A stretch of DNA of 64,000 nt, taken from the NCBI RefSeq assembly GCF_900108295.1, contig NZ_FNWK01000003.1:186001-250000 (forward strand). The letters are read 5' to 3'. The notes beneath the pieces are model-generated. The model worked only from the letters and a program-made list of their open reading frames with translations, did no database searches and had not been told where the DNA came from. The stretch comes from Sphingopyxis sp. YR583. Lineage in GTDB: Bacteria; Pseudomonadota; Alphaproteobacteria; Sphingomonadales; Sphingomonadaceae. The position numbers and the translations under genes are program-made. Each line of letters opens with the position of its first letter. The first letter of the stretch is position 1. This document shows, in pieces, positions 1 to 7,752 of the stretch.

Positions 1-159
1 CAGCTTGGCTTCCTTGCCGTTCAGATAAACGGGACCGCCCTCATCGGCGTGAACGTCGATCTTGCCGGGGCAAGTGGCGTTGAAGAACGGCACCTTGGCT
101 TCGGCGGCGATCGGCACCGAAGCGGCCGCGATCAACGCAGCAAAATACAACATTTTCAT
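1..159 (-). CDS. Small secreted protein of unknown function (3' end outside window)
   Basis: The reading frame begins with ATG at 159 and runs leftwards off the window edge. A good ribosome site (GGGAGAA) lies about six bases upstream. The first residues form a signal peptide ending near an AxA-type site (MKMLYFAALIAAASVPIAAEA). The visible mature part has one Cys in an NATCPGKIDV segment. I do not recognise the family. The product is probably periplasmic. Only about 53 codons are visible, so length and function are open. Confidence 0.6.
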   Translation of the reverse strand, partial: MKMLYFAALIAAASVPIAAEAKVPFFNATCPGKIDVHADEGGPVYLNGKEAKL

Positions 160-238
160 ATCATTCTCCCTTGGCAATCCGATCTTCGGGCCCCAGCGAG
201 CCGCTGCTGTCAGCAGCGGCTCAACCGGAGGGGCCGGA

Positions 239-1045
239 TCAGCGACATTTGGGATGGGTTCCGATGTCGCGGATGTCGTAGACCTGGCCGTCGGCGACGG
301 TCATCTGAACGCATTGGTGCGTGTCGCGACGGCTCCAGATCGTGTACGCAGTATTGCCCGATTTGAAACCGTCGACATTCTTGAAGCCACGCCGCGTCAA
401 TTCCCCATCGGCGCCCGAGGCACGCGCGCCGCTGAGGTCGCTGATATCGACCGACGGATGATAACCGCCACGGTCGGGCTGATATTGCCGATAGCTCAAA
501 TTGCTGCTGCGCTGCTCGACGCCGGCCGAATAGCCGCTCGAGTAGGAATCGTTACGGCCGTAATTCTGGTAGGTTGCTCCGTGCAGCCCATCATTATAGC
601 CGCGCTCATATTGCTGCTCGGCGCCCGCATCCGAATAATGTTTGTTGTCGTCATGGTCGTGCGACTTGTGCGCCAGGATTGCGCCCAGCACTGCGACTGC
701 GGCGACCCCGGCGACGACCGCGCCAGTGTTGTCGCCGCCCTTCTGGTTACAATCGCCTTTCGACCCGTCGCGGATATGAGCGAAACGCCCGTCGCGCGTT
801 TCGACTTGCAGGCAGTTCTTGTCGCCGCTGTGCCACCAATAGCTCGTTTTGCTATCATAGCCGCTGCTGCCCGTGATAAAGGTAAAGCCGCGGCCTTCGA
901 GTTGGCTTTCGCCGGAACTCGCTTTCGCCCCGACAAGGTCGCTCATCTGACTTGCGCTTCGGGCCATGGCCGGTGCGATCCCGCCTGCGGCGAGTGCCGC
1001 GCCTGCTGACAATCCGATAAGAATGCGCCGCTTGTTCGCCTGCAT
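239..1045 (-). CDS. Secreted protein with two copies of a Cys-containing repeat domain
   Basis: The 268-residue product has a Tat/Sec-like signal (MQANKRRILIGLSAGAALAAGG, AMA before the mature part). Two related modules of about 65 residues bracket a linker. Module one starts DLVGAKASSGESQLEGRGF and ends in CLQVETRDGRFAHIRDG...C. Module two starts DLSGARASGADGELTRRGF and ends in CVQMTVADGQVYDIRD...C. The linker holds a Gly/Ala-rich hydrophobic stretch (GAVVAGVAAVAVLGAILA), then a His/Asp-rich patch (HKSHDHDDNKH) and a Tyr/Gly/Ser-rich segment. The ATG at 1045 is chosen because AGGGGAA lies just upstream. An in-frame ATG 18 bases earlier has no such site. The function is unknown; the internal duplication and the metal-like His/Asp patch are the notable points. 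Confidence 0.7.
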   Translation of the reverse strand: MQANKRRILIGLSAGAALAAGGIAPAMARSASQMSDLVGAKASSGESQLEGRGFTFITGSSGYDSKTSYWWHSGDKNCLQVETRDGRFAHIRDGSKGDCNQKGGDNTGAVVAGVAAVAVLGAILAHKSHDHDDNKHYSDAGAEQQYERGYNDGLHGATYQNYGRNDSYSSGYSAGVEQRSSNLSYRQYQPDRGGYHPSVDISDLSGARASGADGELTRRGFKNVDGFKSGNTAYTIWSRRDTHQCVQMTVADGQVYDIRDIGTHPKCR

Positions 1046-1161
1046 AGGTCTTCCCCTGCTCAAAACGCATCCTCAAGGATGCCCACGCGCCAGCGGCCCG
1101 AACATGACGCCATCATCATCCGCGCGGAGAGCTTTGCTGCTCGCCTGTCGCGAAACGAATA

Positions 1162-1650
1162 TCAAAAGCGGCGGGTGTTCCCGCCATTATCCTCGGTGCA
1201 GCTGCCGCTGAAACCCGACATGCCCTCGATCGACACATGGCCGGTCACCCGGTCGATCCGGATCTTGGGCTTGTTGAGGCCGTTCAACCTGTAGCGGCCG
1301 CGGATTTCACGCGGGCCCACCTCCAGGTCGGTTATCTCCCACCAGCCGTGATCGCCGCCTGAATGCGCCGGCGGGATCAGTTTTTTGGGCAGAAAGATGT
1401 GACCATATCCGCCGTGGATATCGACTTGCACCATGGCGTCGAATTCCTGGCGCGATATGATCGTCGAATAATCGCTGTCGAATTCCTTATGACGTCGGTT
1501 CCAGTGTAGCGTCGTCATCGTCTGTGCCTGAGGGCGTGCGCCCTCGCCATAACAGATGAGATGAAGGTCCATGCCGCCATAATAGCCGCGATCGTCCATA
1601 TCTTCGGATGGCTGGGCAGCCAGAAGCAACGCCAATGCGGTCAACAACAT
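1162..1650 (-). CDS. Small secreted protein of unknown function (RRF-tailed family)
   Basis: This 162-residue protein has a short hydrophobic N-terminal signal (MLLTALALLLAAQP). The mature part is rich in Trp, His and Gly, with two Cys (one in LICYGEG, one in GSCTEDN). The C-terminal third (HSGGDHGWWEITDLEVG, then LNGLNKPKIRIDRVTG, ending NTRRF) closely matches a broken copy at 8528-8733. That shows a gene family with at least one decayed member nearby. I do not recognise a characterised domain. The 175 bases between this gene and the M13 peptidase are AT-richer than the surroundings and probably hold divergent promoters. Confidence 0.65.
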   Translation of the reverse strand: MLLTALALLLAAQPSEDMDDRGYYGGMDLHLICYGEGARPQAQTMTTLHWNRRHKEFDSDYSTIISRQEFDAMVQVDIHGGYGHIFLPKKLIPPAHSGGDHGWWEITDLEVGPREIRGRYRLNGLNKPKIRIDRVTGHVSIEGMSGFSGSCTEDNGGNTRRF

Positions 1651-1826
1651 CGTAAAGTCTCCCCCTCCACAAAAAGCTTAAGGTATACAGACGTTTAACT
1701 AGTCAAATATCGACTCGCCGCTGAGCCTAGTTTAGTTTAATGATATCGGCAAGGGCGCCAAGGCATCTCGAAAATGTCATAAATTTACCTTGAAATTATT
1801 CAATCATTTCAATGTAGGGGGCTGGC

Positions 1827-3854
1827 GTGACTCGGATTGTCGTGATGCTTTCGGTCGCTGGCCTTTGCGCCTGTCTCTCCGCAACTGCGCTTCGCGCGGA
1901 GACAACTCCCCCCGGATGGGGCGTCGATCTGTCGGCCATGGATCGCAAGGTCGATCCGGGCGACGACTTCTATCGTTACGTCAATGGGACTTGGCTCGCG
2001 AATGCGAAAATACCTGCCGACCGCGGCTCGATCGGGATCTGGACCAATTTGATGGACAGCGCCGACGAGGAGGTGCTGGCGATCCTTGCCGACCTTGCGC
2101 CGGCGCCCGCCAAACAGGGCCCTACGGGACAGAAGGTTTATGACTTCTACTCATCCTACATGGACACCGATACGATCGAGGCCAATGGCCTCAAATCGCT
2201 GAAGCCCCTGCTCGCCGAGATCAATGCCGTATCGAACCGCCGCGCGCTGATGGCGGTAATGGCGAAGCACGAAATGCCGCGCCCGATTTCGCTCGGAATC
2301 CTCAACGATCCCGGCGACGCCAGCCATTATATCGCGGCGATAGCGCAAGGCGGCATCACGCTGCCATCGGCGGAATTTTATTCGAGCAGCGCCGATAGCC
2401 ACGTCAAGGCCCGCGTCGCCTACCGCCGGTATGTCGAGCAGATGTTCACCCTCGCCGGGATCAATGATGCAGCGAAGCGAGCTGATCGGGTCATCGCGCT
2501 CGAAACAGCTATAGCAGCGGCGCATTGGGAACCGACACGGACGCGCGACATCCGTCAGATATATAACGTGATGTCGCTCGATGACCTGCGGACACTCGCG
2601 CCCCAATTCGGCTGGGACGGCTGGCTCGGCGGCCTTGGCCTCGCAGGGCAAAAGAAATTCTGGGTCGCCACCCCCTCGGCCATTGGAGCGGTGGGCTGTC
2701 TGCTCGATACGGTGCCGCTCGCAAGCTGGAAGGACTATCTCACCTTCCAAACGATCGACGGCGCGGCGGAGTATTTGCCCGAGCGGTTCGAAAATGCGCA
2801 TTTCGCTTTTCATTCGACGGTGCTGAACGGCGTCACGGCCGCCCGCCCGCGGTCCGTTCGCGGCATGGCCCAGCTTAACAGCTTCCTCGGTGACGGGGTG
2901 GGCCAGCTCTACGCCAAACGCTATTTCCCGCCCGAAGCGCGCACCGAAATGGCCGAGTTGATCGGCAATCTCGAAGCCGCGCTGGGCGAGCGCTTCCGCT
3001 CGAACCCGTGGATGGACGACGCGACCCGCAAGGAGGCGCTCACCAAATTGTCGTTGTTCGAGCCCCATATCGGCTACCCCGATCAATGGATCGACTATTC
3101 CAGCCTGACGATCGATCGCAAGGACCTGCTCGGCAACGTCGTCCGGTCGGTGAATTTCGGCTGGAAGGAAGATCTGGCCCGCCTCACCAAGCCGGTCGAC
3201 CGAAACCGCTGGCCGACGACGCCGCAGACGGTGAACGCCTTTTATCAGGCGACCACCAACCAGATCACCTTCCCCGCCGCGGTCCTTCGTCCGCCAATGT
3301 TCGATCCCAAAGCCGATCCCGCCGTCAACTATGGCGCGGCGGGCGCAGTGATTGGGCATGAGATCGGCCACGGCTTCGACGACGGCGGGCGTCGCTATGA
3401 CGGCACCGGCGCGCTGCGCGACTGGTGGACGCCCGAGGCGAGCGCGAAATTCGAGGCGATAGCGGCCAAGCTCGGCACGCAATATGCGGCGCAGGAACCG
3501 CTCCCCGGTGTCCATATCAATCCATCGCTGACGATGGGCGAAAATATCGGCGACCTCGGCGGGTTGGAAATGGCGTGGACTGCCTGGCGCCGCTACGTCG
3601 CCAAAAATGGCGAGCCACCGGTTATCGACGGCTTCACTGGCGACCAGCGTTTCTTCCTTGCCTGGGCGCAGGTGTGGCGCGGACTGATCCGCGACGATCT
3701 ACAACGCCAGGTGCTCGCGACGGACGGGCACAGTCCCAATTATGCGCGGATCAATGTCGTGCTCGCGAACATCGACGGCTGGTATGACGCCTTCAAGGTT
3801 ACACCTGACGACGATCTATACATCGCGCCCGAAAAGCGCGTGCGTATCTGGTGA
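1827..3854 (+). CDS. M13 family zinc metallopeptidase (neprilysin/PepO-like)
   Basis: This secreted zinc endopeptidase has 675 residues, normal for M13. A GTG start follows AGGGGG. The N-terminus is a signal peptide (MTRIVVMLSVAGLCACLSATALRA), so action in the periplasm or outside the cell is likely; the Cys in the hydrophobic part might allow lipidation but the lipobox is poor. The N-terminal M13 domain has DDFYRYVNGTW. The catalytic domain has NAFYQATTNQITFPAAVL, then HEIGH at residues 511-515 with the two zinc His and the catalytic Glu. GENIGDLGG supplies the third zinc ligand (Glu572) and the supporting Asp576. Such enzymes cleave oligopeptides. It precedes an MliC-like lipoprotein by 27 bases and may be co-transcribed with it. 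Confidence 0.95.
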   Translation: MTRIVVMLSVAGLCACLSATALRAETTPPGWGVDLSAMDRKVDPGDDFYRYVNGTWLANAKIPADRGSIGIWTNLMDSADEEVLAILADLAPAPAKQGPTGQKVYDFYSSYMDTDTIEANGLKSLKPLLAEINAVSNRRALMAVMAKHEMPRPISLGILNDPGDASHYIAAIAQGGITLPSAEFYSSSADSHVKARVAYRRYVEQMFTLAGINDAAKRADRVIALETAIAAAHWEPTRTRDIRQIYNVMSLDDLRTLAPQFGWDGWLGGLGLAGQKKFWVATPSAIGAVGCLLDTVPLASWKDYLTFQTIDGAAEYLPERFENAHFAFHSTVLNGVTAARPRSVRGMAQLNSFLGDGVGQLYAKRYFPPEARTEMAELIGNLEAALGERFRSNPWMDDATRKEALTKLSLFEPHIGYPDQWIDYSSLTIDRKDLLGNVVRSVNFGWKEDLARLTKPVDRNRWPTTPQTVNAFYQATTNQITFPAAVLRPPMFDPKADPAVNYGAAGAVIGHEIGHGFDDGGRRYDGTGALRDWWTPEASAKFEAIAAKLGTQYAAQEPLPGVHINPSLTMGENIGDLGGLEMAWTAWRRYVAKNGEPPVIDGFTGDQRFFLAWAQVWRGLIRDDLQRQVLATDGHSPNYARINVVLANIDGWYDAFKVTPDDDLYIAPEKRVRIW

Positions 3855-3881
3855 AGAATGACAATCGAAAGGAAGTCCAAG

Positions 3882-4496
3882 ATGTCGACATTCAAAGCAA
3901 TCGCCTTCGCCAGTGCCGCCCTCTTGCTGGCCGGTTGCGGTAGCAAGGCCGATAAGGAGGCGCCGGTAAAGGCCGACGCCGCTGCGCCCGTGACCGCCGA
4001 CGCCCAACTCGCGGCGCTCGATAGCGAGGTTGCCCGGCTCCAGACGCTCGCGGTAAACGACAAGCAGGCAATCCCTGAGGTGCTGAAGGCCGAGAGCGCC
4101 TTTGCCGCCGCGCGCGAAAAGTGCGGTGCGGGTGCGGACGCGAAGGCCTGTCTCGTCCCGCTTTACGCCGCCCGCGCGCATGCGCTGCGCGAGGCATCGG
4201 CCGGCGCACGCGCTGAAGATCCCAAGTCGATCTCGATCGGTCCGCTGCCACTCAAGTGCGACGGCATCGATGCGCTGATCTCGGTGAGCTATCTCAATGC
4301 CGATCCGGGCGTTGCCTATTTGACATGGGGCGGCGACAAGTCGGCTACGCTGACACAGGAAGCCAGCGGGTCTGGGGCCAAATATGGCGGCAAGGACGCG
4401 AGCGGCACCTACAGCTTCTGGACCAAGGGCGACGAAGCGATGCTGGCGCTTCCGGGCGCGGCGGAAGCGAAGTGCAAGTTCGAGACCGCAGGATAA
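3882..4496 (+). CDS. Lipoprotein with LprI-like segment and C-terminal MliC-like lysozyme-inhibitor domain
   Basis: The N-terminus MSTFKAIAFASAALLLAGC is a lipoprotein signal with lipobox LLAGC, so the 204-residue product should be lipid-anchored. After a low-complexity Lys/Ala linker comes a helical region with two Cys (EKCGAGADAKACLVPLYAAR), typical of the LprI/DUF1311 type. The C-terminal part from about residue 125 (PLKCDGIDALISVSYLN, YLTWGGDKSATLTQEASGSG, KYGGKD, FWTKGDEAML, EAKCKF) fits the MliC fold, which in characterised members inhibits c-type lysozyme. A role in protection from lysozyme is inferred. The ATG at 3882 is preferred over an upstream in-frame ATG because it gives a clean lipoprotein signal and follows an AAGGAAG site. 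Confidence 0.8.
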   Translation: MSTFKAIAFASAALLLAGCGSKADKEAPVKADAAAPVTADAQLAALDSEVARLQTLAVNDKQAIPEVLKAESAFAAAREKCGAGADAKACLVPLYAARAHALREASAGARAEDPKSISIGPLPLKCDGIDALISVSYLNADPGVAYLTWGGDKSATLTQEASGSGAKYGGKDASGTYSFWTKGDEAMLALPGAAEAKCKFETAG

Positions 4497-4515
4497 AGCG
4501 GGCCGAGACGGGACA

Positions 4516-5133
4516 ATGCTTGTGGGCAAGCCCAGCCATCCCAAGCCGCTTTGGTGGGCGGGGGCATTGATGTCACTGGGTATGGCCGGCTCAGCCGCAG
4601 CATTTATCCCGCCGCCACCGCCCCAGAGCGGCGTCGATTGCAACGCCACGGTCTACGCCATCGACACGGTCGTGTGCGACGATCCCGACCTTCTGGCCAT
4701 GGACCGCGCGGTGCAGCGCGAGACCATCGACGCTGGCGCGGAACCTCCCGAGAGCATGTTCTTCGAGGCACATGAAACCTGGTTCCGCCGTCGCGGCCTT
4801 TGCGCGATGGTCGAAGCAGCTCGCGATTGTGTCGCCGCGGCCTATTCGGAGCGCTTGGCGATTCAGAAGGCGTTGCGGACGAACCCGACGCCTGCAGCGA
4901 CCGAAATGAAATGCAGCCCGCCGCCTTGGAATGGAAGCGTGCGCGCTTCGATAACGCCGGAATGGGTTGCTCTGCTCGACAGCAAAGGATCTGTGCGGGG
5001 AGTTGCGGTTCCCACCACAAAGTCAGGCTGGCGACCCGTCTTGGGAATCCTGAAGTCCGGGACGAAGAAGCTGGAATTGCGCAGCGCCAATGGAGGGATC
5101 CGCTGCCAAAAAGGGAAGATGGGATCCCGGTAG
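4516..5133 (+). CDS. Secreted LprI/DUF1311-like protein
   Basis: The 205-residue product starts with a hydrophobic signal (WWAGALMSLGMAGSAAAF) and a proline run. A Cys-bearing helical segment follows (DCNATVYAIDTVVCDDPDLLAMDRAVQRE) with later Cys in GLCAMVEAARDCVAAAY. This C-x(n)-C, D-x-x-M-x-x pattern is that of LprI-type domains, as in the preceding gene. The C-terminal half has no recognised domain. It starts 19 bases after the MliC-like gene, so the two are probably one transcript. An alternative start is the ATG at 4570, which would give a shorter signal. A periplasmic stress or lysozyme-related role is only an inference from the neighbour. Confidence 0.65.
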   Translation: MLVGKPSHPKPLWWAGALMSLGMAGSAAAFIPPPPPQSGVDCNATVYAIDTVVCDDPDLLAMDRAVQRETIDAGAEPPESMFFEAHETWFRRRGLCAMVEAARDCVAAAYSERLAIQKALRTNPTPAATEMKCSPPPWNGSVRASITPEWVALLDSKGSVRGVAVPTTKSGWRPVLGILKSGTKKLELRSANGGIRCQKGKMGSR

Positions 5134-5176
5134 TATATCACGGCATAAGTGGTCGGTGGAGACAGCCACCAAACAA

Positions 5177-5217
5177 AGAGAGCGGACGCTCCGGTCGCTT
5201 CGGCGCGCTCGCTCTCT
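5177..5217. terminator. Imperfect inverted repeat between the LprI-like gene and cspA
   Basis: Arms AGAGAGCG (5177-5184) and CGCTCTCT (5210-5217) are perfectly complementary, with more partial pairing inside. There is no T-run on the plus side, so intrinsic termination of the upstream gene is uncertain. On the minus strand the stem is followed by TTTGTTTGG. Confidence 0.35.
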
Positions 5218-5553
5218 AGGGCATCGATATTTTTGGCACACTTCGAAATGGCCGACAGAAAAACGCCTGAACCGCGGACAAGGATACCAATAAAAACGCT
5301 TGATTAACCCCAATACGACAAGTCTTTTCCGCTATTTCGAAAGTCAATATTCTCCCGGATATTTTGAGAGGTAACGCTAAAATATATTGAAAATCCTTGA
5401 CTTTTCAAAAATGATGCTCCATATGCCATTTGCTAACGTCGCCTGCGACGGAATTTTGATACCCCGATCGGGGCGATTCTTCCCTTCTCACGCTTCCAGC
5501 TCTGTCGGTGCTTTTGCCGGCGGACACCCTGTTTTCGTGAAAGGAAACATCCA
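5218..5553 (+). promoter_or_regulatory. Long non-coding leader and promoter region of the cold-shock gene
   Basis: About 335 bases before cspA hold no convincing gene. The middle part (about 5290-5430) is distinctly AT-richer than its surroundings. A TTGACT at 5397-5402 could be a -35 element, with a weak CATATG 17 bases further on. A start there would leave a leader of roughly 120-130 bases, in line with the long structured leaders known for cold-shock genes. The ribosome site AAAGGAAA directly precedes the ATG. The promoter call is tentative. Confidence 0.35.
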
Positions 5554-5760
5554 ATGCCGATCGGCACAGTCAAATTCTTCAACAGCGACAAGGGCTATGG
5601 CTTCATCTCGAATGAAGACGGCTCGGGCGACAGCTTCGTCCATGTAACCGCCGTCGAGCGCGCCGGAATGGCGACGCTGGGCAAGGACCAGCGCGTCTCG
5701 TACGAACTGGAAACCGGTCGCGACGGTAAAATCTCCGCGGTTAATCTCGAAACGGCCTGA
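5554..5760 (+). CDS. cspA: Cold-shock domain protein (CspA family)
   Basis: This 68-residue single cold-shock domain opens with [18 protein letters not shown], containing the RNP1-like KGYGFI. The second RNA-binding strand is DSFVHVTAV. The length is normal for a CspA-type RNA chaperone, which binds single-stranded RNA or DNA in the cytoplasm and melts secondary structure. An IF-1-like gene follows 14 bases downstream, so the two translation-related genes are probably co-transcribed. Which of the usual several csp paralogues this is cannot be told from the sequence alone. Confidence 0.95.
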   Translation: MPIGTVKFFNSDKGYGFISNEDGSGDSFVHVTAVERAGMATLGKDQRVSYELETGRDGKISAVNLETA

Positions 5761-5774
5761 CCGGCCTTTCGGCG

Positions 5775-6032
5775 ATGGCCAAGGAAGATGTCCTCAGCTT
5801 CGAGGGCTCTATCGAGGAAATTCTGCCCGACGGGCGGTTCCGGGTCACCCTAGAAAATGGCCATCGGCTGATCGCCTATACCGCCGGACGGATGCGACGC
5901 TTTCGCATCCGTTCGGTGGTCGGTGACGCCGTCCGCGTCGAGATGACGCCCTATGACCTGACCAAGGGCCGGATCGTCTATCGCGATCGCGGACCCGGCG
6001 GTCCAGCCGGCGGCGCGCACAAGCGCCGCTGA
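5775..6032 (+). CDS. infA: Translation initiation factor IF-1 family protein, divergent copy
   Basis: The 85-residue S1/OB-fold protein starts [20 protein letters not shown] and continues [31 protein letters not shown] and [18 protein letters not shown], the usual IF-1 path. IF-1 occupies the 30S A site during initiation. Compared with the ordinary alphaproteobacterial IF-1 I remember, this copy has an Arg-rich centre, [16 protein letters not shown] in place of the usual segment, and a Gly/Arg tail. A second, main infA gene elsewhere is likely. The tandem arrangement with a cold-shock gene suggests a role in translation under stress or cold, which is inference. Confidence 0.85.
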   Translation: MAKEDVLSFEGSIEEILPDGRFRVTLENGHRLIAYTAGRMRRFRIRSVVGDAVRVEMTPYDLTKGRIVYRDRGPGGPAGGAHKRR

Positions 6033-6056
6033 CGCGTGCATTCCAAGAAGACCGAT

Positions 6057-6200
6057 ATGTTTCAGACCAATAGCATTCTACCCGCGCTCGCCGGCCTCCC
6101 GCTGGCAGGCAATCCGATCGTGATAGGCCGCACGCCGCGCCGTTCGCCAACGCTCTCGCGCCGCGAACTCAAGCGGCTGATCGCCGACATGATCGACTGA
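6057..6200 (+). CDS. Conserved-looking 47-residue basic protein
   Basis: The reading frame MFQTNSILPALAGLPLAGN continues to a basic tail RRSPTLSRRELKRLIADMID. It sits 24 bases after the IF-1 gene and 16 bases before the next gene, in the same orientation, so it is probably part of the same transcript. The C-terminal amphipathic helix with SRRELKRLI resembles small helical proteins common in sphingomonads. Its function is unknown. Support is from position, codon use and the absence of any competing frame; the upstream AAGAAG is a modest ribosome site. Confidence 0.5.
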   Translation: MFQTNSILPALAGLPLAGNPIVIGRTPRRSPTLSRRELKRLIADMID

Positions 6201-6216
6201 ACGAAAGGAAAGTGCC

Positions 6217-6423
6217 GTGGCAGCAACCAGCGTCGATTATCGCGAACACGCCGAGCGATGCGAGGCCGACGCAGCCGCGGCGGACCTGACGGAGGTTCGC
6301 GATCGCAATCTCCGTTCGGCGGCCGCATGGCACGCGCTGGCCAACCGACAGTTCAAATCCGAGCAGGCCCGGGCCGACAAGGAACGACTTGCCGAGGCGG
6401 TCCGCGCGCAATGCCTTGCCTGA
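6217..6423 (+). CDS. Small helical protein of unknown function
   Basis: The GTG start at 6217 follows AAAGGAAAG. The 68-residue product, MAATSVDYREHAERCEADA onwards, is rich in Ala, Arg and Glu and is almost certainly a helical hairpin. DYREHAERCEADAAAADLTEVRDRNLRSAAAWHALA is reminiscent of a widespread sphingomonad family of unknown role that begins DYRxRAEExR. It has no membrane segment. It is the last gene of the csp-infA run. Confidence 0.65.
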   Translation: MAATSVDYREHAERCEADAAAADLTEVRDRNLRSAAAWHALANRQFKSEQARADKERLAEAVRAQCLA

Positions 6424-6502
6424 CGTCGCAAACAACGCGCTGAATCGCGGTCGGCCGACCGCGTCCACGTTGCTGTCGAACTCGAAACTCCGGATAATTT
6501 CA

Positions 6503-6766
6503 ATGGATATGAACCAGCTCTTTTATCATCACCAGATGGCGGTGATCGCCGCCGATCGGACACATCGCAAAGGCGAAGCGCCCGCCCGCTTTGATCTGCC
6601 GAACCATTATGCGCGGCGGATCAACGAGTTCCGTGCAAAACGCGGACTTGAACCTGATTTTGTCGGGTATAGCAGCGCACATGCACGGCGACCCGCCCCG
6701 ATGATAAATGCCGGATCAGATGCGATAGCGCTCGACATCGCCCAGCATCGGCCTATCGTCATATAA
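6503..6766 (+). CDS. YHHQ-family small protein (paralogue 1)
   Basis: The 87-residue product begins MDMNQLFYHHQMAVIAADRT and continues with RFDLPNHYARRINEFRAKRGL. This is the same N-terminal module as in the genes at 7745-8380 and 22573-22812 (MDxNxLxYHHQ, then FDLPxYYAxRIxxYRxxRGL). The C-terminal 40 residues are specific to this copy. No enzymatic motif is visible; the paired Tyr/His residues could bind a ligand or metal, but that is guesswork. Unlike the two paralogues it lacks the shared SD-pairing leader. A strong intrinsic terminator (6831-6862) follows. Confidence 0.7.
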   Translation: MDMNQLFYHHQMAVIAADRTHRKGEAPARFDLPNHYARRINEFRAKRGLEPDFVGYSSAHARRPAPMINAGSDAIALDIAQHRPIVI

Positions 6767-6788
6767 CAAAGGCTTTCCTCGCGACCCG

Positions 6789-6806
6789 GGAAGCCAATGG
6801 GCTTCC
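6789..6806 (+). terminator. Short hairpin GGAAGCC/GGCTTCC after the YHHQ gene
   Basis: Arms 6789-6795 and 6800-6806 form a 7-bp stem with a 4-base loop, followed by TTTGG. The 3' arm plus flank (GGCTTCCTTTGG) recurs on the minus strand at 8431-8442, upstream of paralogue 2. Confidence 0.4.
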
Positions 6807-6830
6807 TTTGGTCACGACCGCAGAGGATGA

Positions 6831-6862
6831 AAGGGCTTCGCATGCAGATGCGAGGCCCTTTT
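6831..6862 (+). terminator. Strong intrinsic terminator
   Basis: AAGGGCTTCGCAT (6831-6843) pairs with ATGCGAGGCCCTT (6848-6860) across the loop GCAG. Only one G-T wobble interrupts the 13-bp stem, and a T-run follows at once. It lies between the plus-strand YHHQ gene and the convergent minus-strand operon ending at 6942. Confidence 0.85.
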
Positions 6863-6941
6863 GCGACGGAACTTCATGATCCTCCTGAGCAGCCCTCACG
6901 ATATCCGGCGCGGTACGAAAGTTGGAATTCCCGCGCCCTCT

Positions 6942-7211
6942 TCAAACGCGCGGGAGCGACAGCAAGGCTATCGGCGGGAATCCTCCACCATCGACGGTGA
7001 GATAGAAGCGCCGCGACGAGCCATGCGATAGCGCCACAATACCGATCTTCTCTTCCTGGAACCAAATCCAGAAGCGATGGACGCCGCCCTCTATCCAGTC
7101 GACAATCTGATCGACCAGAAACAGGCTTTCACCGACTTTTACCGCCTCGATGTGGTGGAGCCGGCCATCGACGCCGCCTTGCCGGATGCCGGTGATTTCA
7201 TAATCGGCCAT
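6942..7211 (-). CDS. DUF3892-like small protein
   Basis: The 89-residue product starts MADYEITGIRQGGVDGRLHH and continues IEAVKVGESLFLVDQIVDWIEGG. The pattern Y-x-I-T-x-I-R...H-I-x-x-V-x-V resembles DUF3892-type proteins of unknown function. A Trp/Phe-rich centre follows (HRFWIWFQEEKIGIVAL). It is the last gene of a four-gene minus-strand operon that begins at the YHHQ gene (8380). No membrane segment or signal is present, so it is probably cytoplasmic. Confidence 0.6.
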   Translation of the reverse strand: MADYEITGIRQGGVDGRLHHIEAVKVGESLFLVDQIVDWIEGGVHRFWIWFQEEKIGIVALSHGSSRRFYLTVDGGGFPPIALLSLPRV

Positions 7212-7238
7212 CGTCGCTTCTCCTGCCCCCTCCGGACT

Positions 7239-7472
7239 TCAGTAACGCACCGGCACGATACGGATCCGGTCGATCGCGCCCGGCGAGGCCCGCGACCGGG
7301 CGATCGCAGCGGCCCGCAACGTATCGAGCGTCAACAGGTCATACCCCTGCTCGTCCGGCTGCATGGCCAGATCGGTTTCGACAACGAGGATGACCTTGCG
7401 CGCCAGGCCGTCGATCTCCCATTCGAACCAGGTGCGGATGATATGCCGTTCGGCTTCGTGGTCAGCCGGCAT
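7239..7472 (-). CDS. Small protein of unknown function, coupled to DUF2384-like gene
   Basis: The 77-residue product (MPADHEAERHIIRTWFEWEI...IVPVRY) starts within the end of the DUF2384-like gene, with 11 bases of overlap. Translational coupling is therefore likely. It has no recognised domain. The sequence suggests a short alpha/beta fold: an N-terminal Trp/Glu helix, a VILVVETDL strand, then an Ala/Arg helix. The second DUF2384-like gene (8959) also overlaps a small downstream gene, though the two small partners are not obviously related. Confidence 0.55.
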   Translation of the reverse strand: MPADHEAERHIIRTWFEWEIDGLARKVILVVETDLAMQPDEQGYDLLTLDTLRAAAIARSRASPGAIDRIRIVPVRY

Positions 7473-7752
7473 GTCGGTCTCCCCCGATCATCGCGCGCGA
7501 ACGGATCTCGCGTTCGACGATTGCAAAGCCAGCGTCGCTAAGCGTCGCGATGGCGATCGGCCTCCCGAGCAGTTCCGCGCACTCGCCGTTGAGGAACGCC
7601 AACGCCGGATCGCGCCCGCCGAGCAACTGAAATGCGAGCGTGCTGATCGCGCCCTGACGCCTTGCTTCTTGCGGAGGAAGCGGCGCGAAGGATCGTCGCC
7701 GCCTGAACGGATTGGTATTTGCACGTGCCGGCATCTCTTTGCTGTCAGACAT
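7462..7752 (-). CDS. DUF2384-like (Xre/MbcA/ParS antitoxin C-terminal type) protein, copy A
   Basis: The 96-residue product has a basic N-terminus (MSDSKEMPARANTNPFRRRR) and a segment LLGGRDPALAFLNGECAEL then LGRPIAIATLSDAGFAIVEREI. That layout, an L-G-x-x-x-x-A-x-x-F-L-N segment, then L-x-G-R-P-x-x-x-A, then a terminal V-E-R-x-I helix, is that of the DUF2384 toxin-binding domain of Xre/ParS-type antitoxins. No helix-turn-helix precedes it and no RES-type toxin gene is near, so antitoxin function is not supported. Its ATG overlaps the stop of the YHHQ gene (ATGTCTGA). It is a clear paralogue of the gene at 8959. Confidence 0.6.
   Translation of the reverse strand: MSDSKEMPARANTNPFRRRRSFAPLPPQEARRQGAISTLAFQLLGGRDPALAFLNGECAELLGRPIAIATLSDAGFAIVEREIRSRAMIGGDRHAG

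Noticed and set aside
2151..3515. A 454-codon open frame opposite the M13 peptidase
   Set aside because: It lies wholly within the peptidase gene on the other strand, has no ribosome site and shows no protein family features.
5387..5647. An 86-codon frame starting in the cspA leader
   Set aside because: It runs into the cspA gene in another frame, lacks a ribosome site and encodes low-complexity sequence after the overlap.
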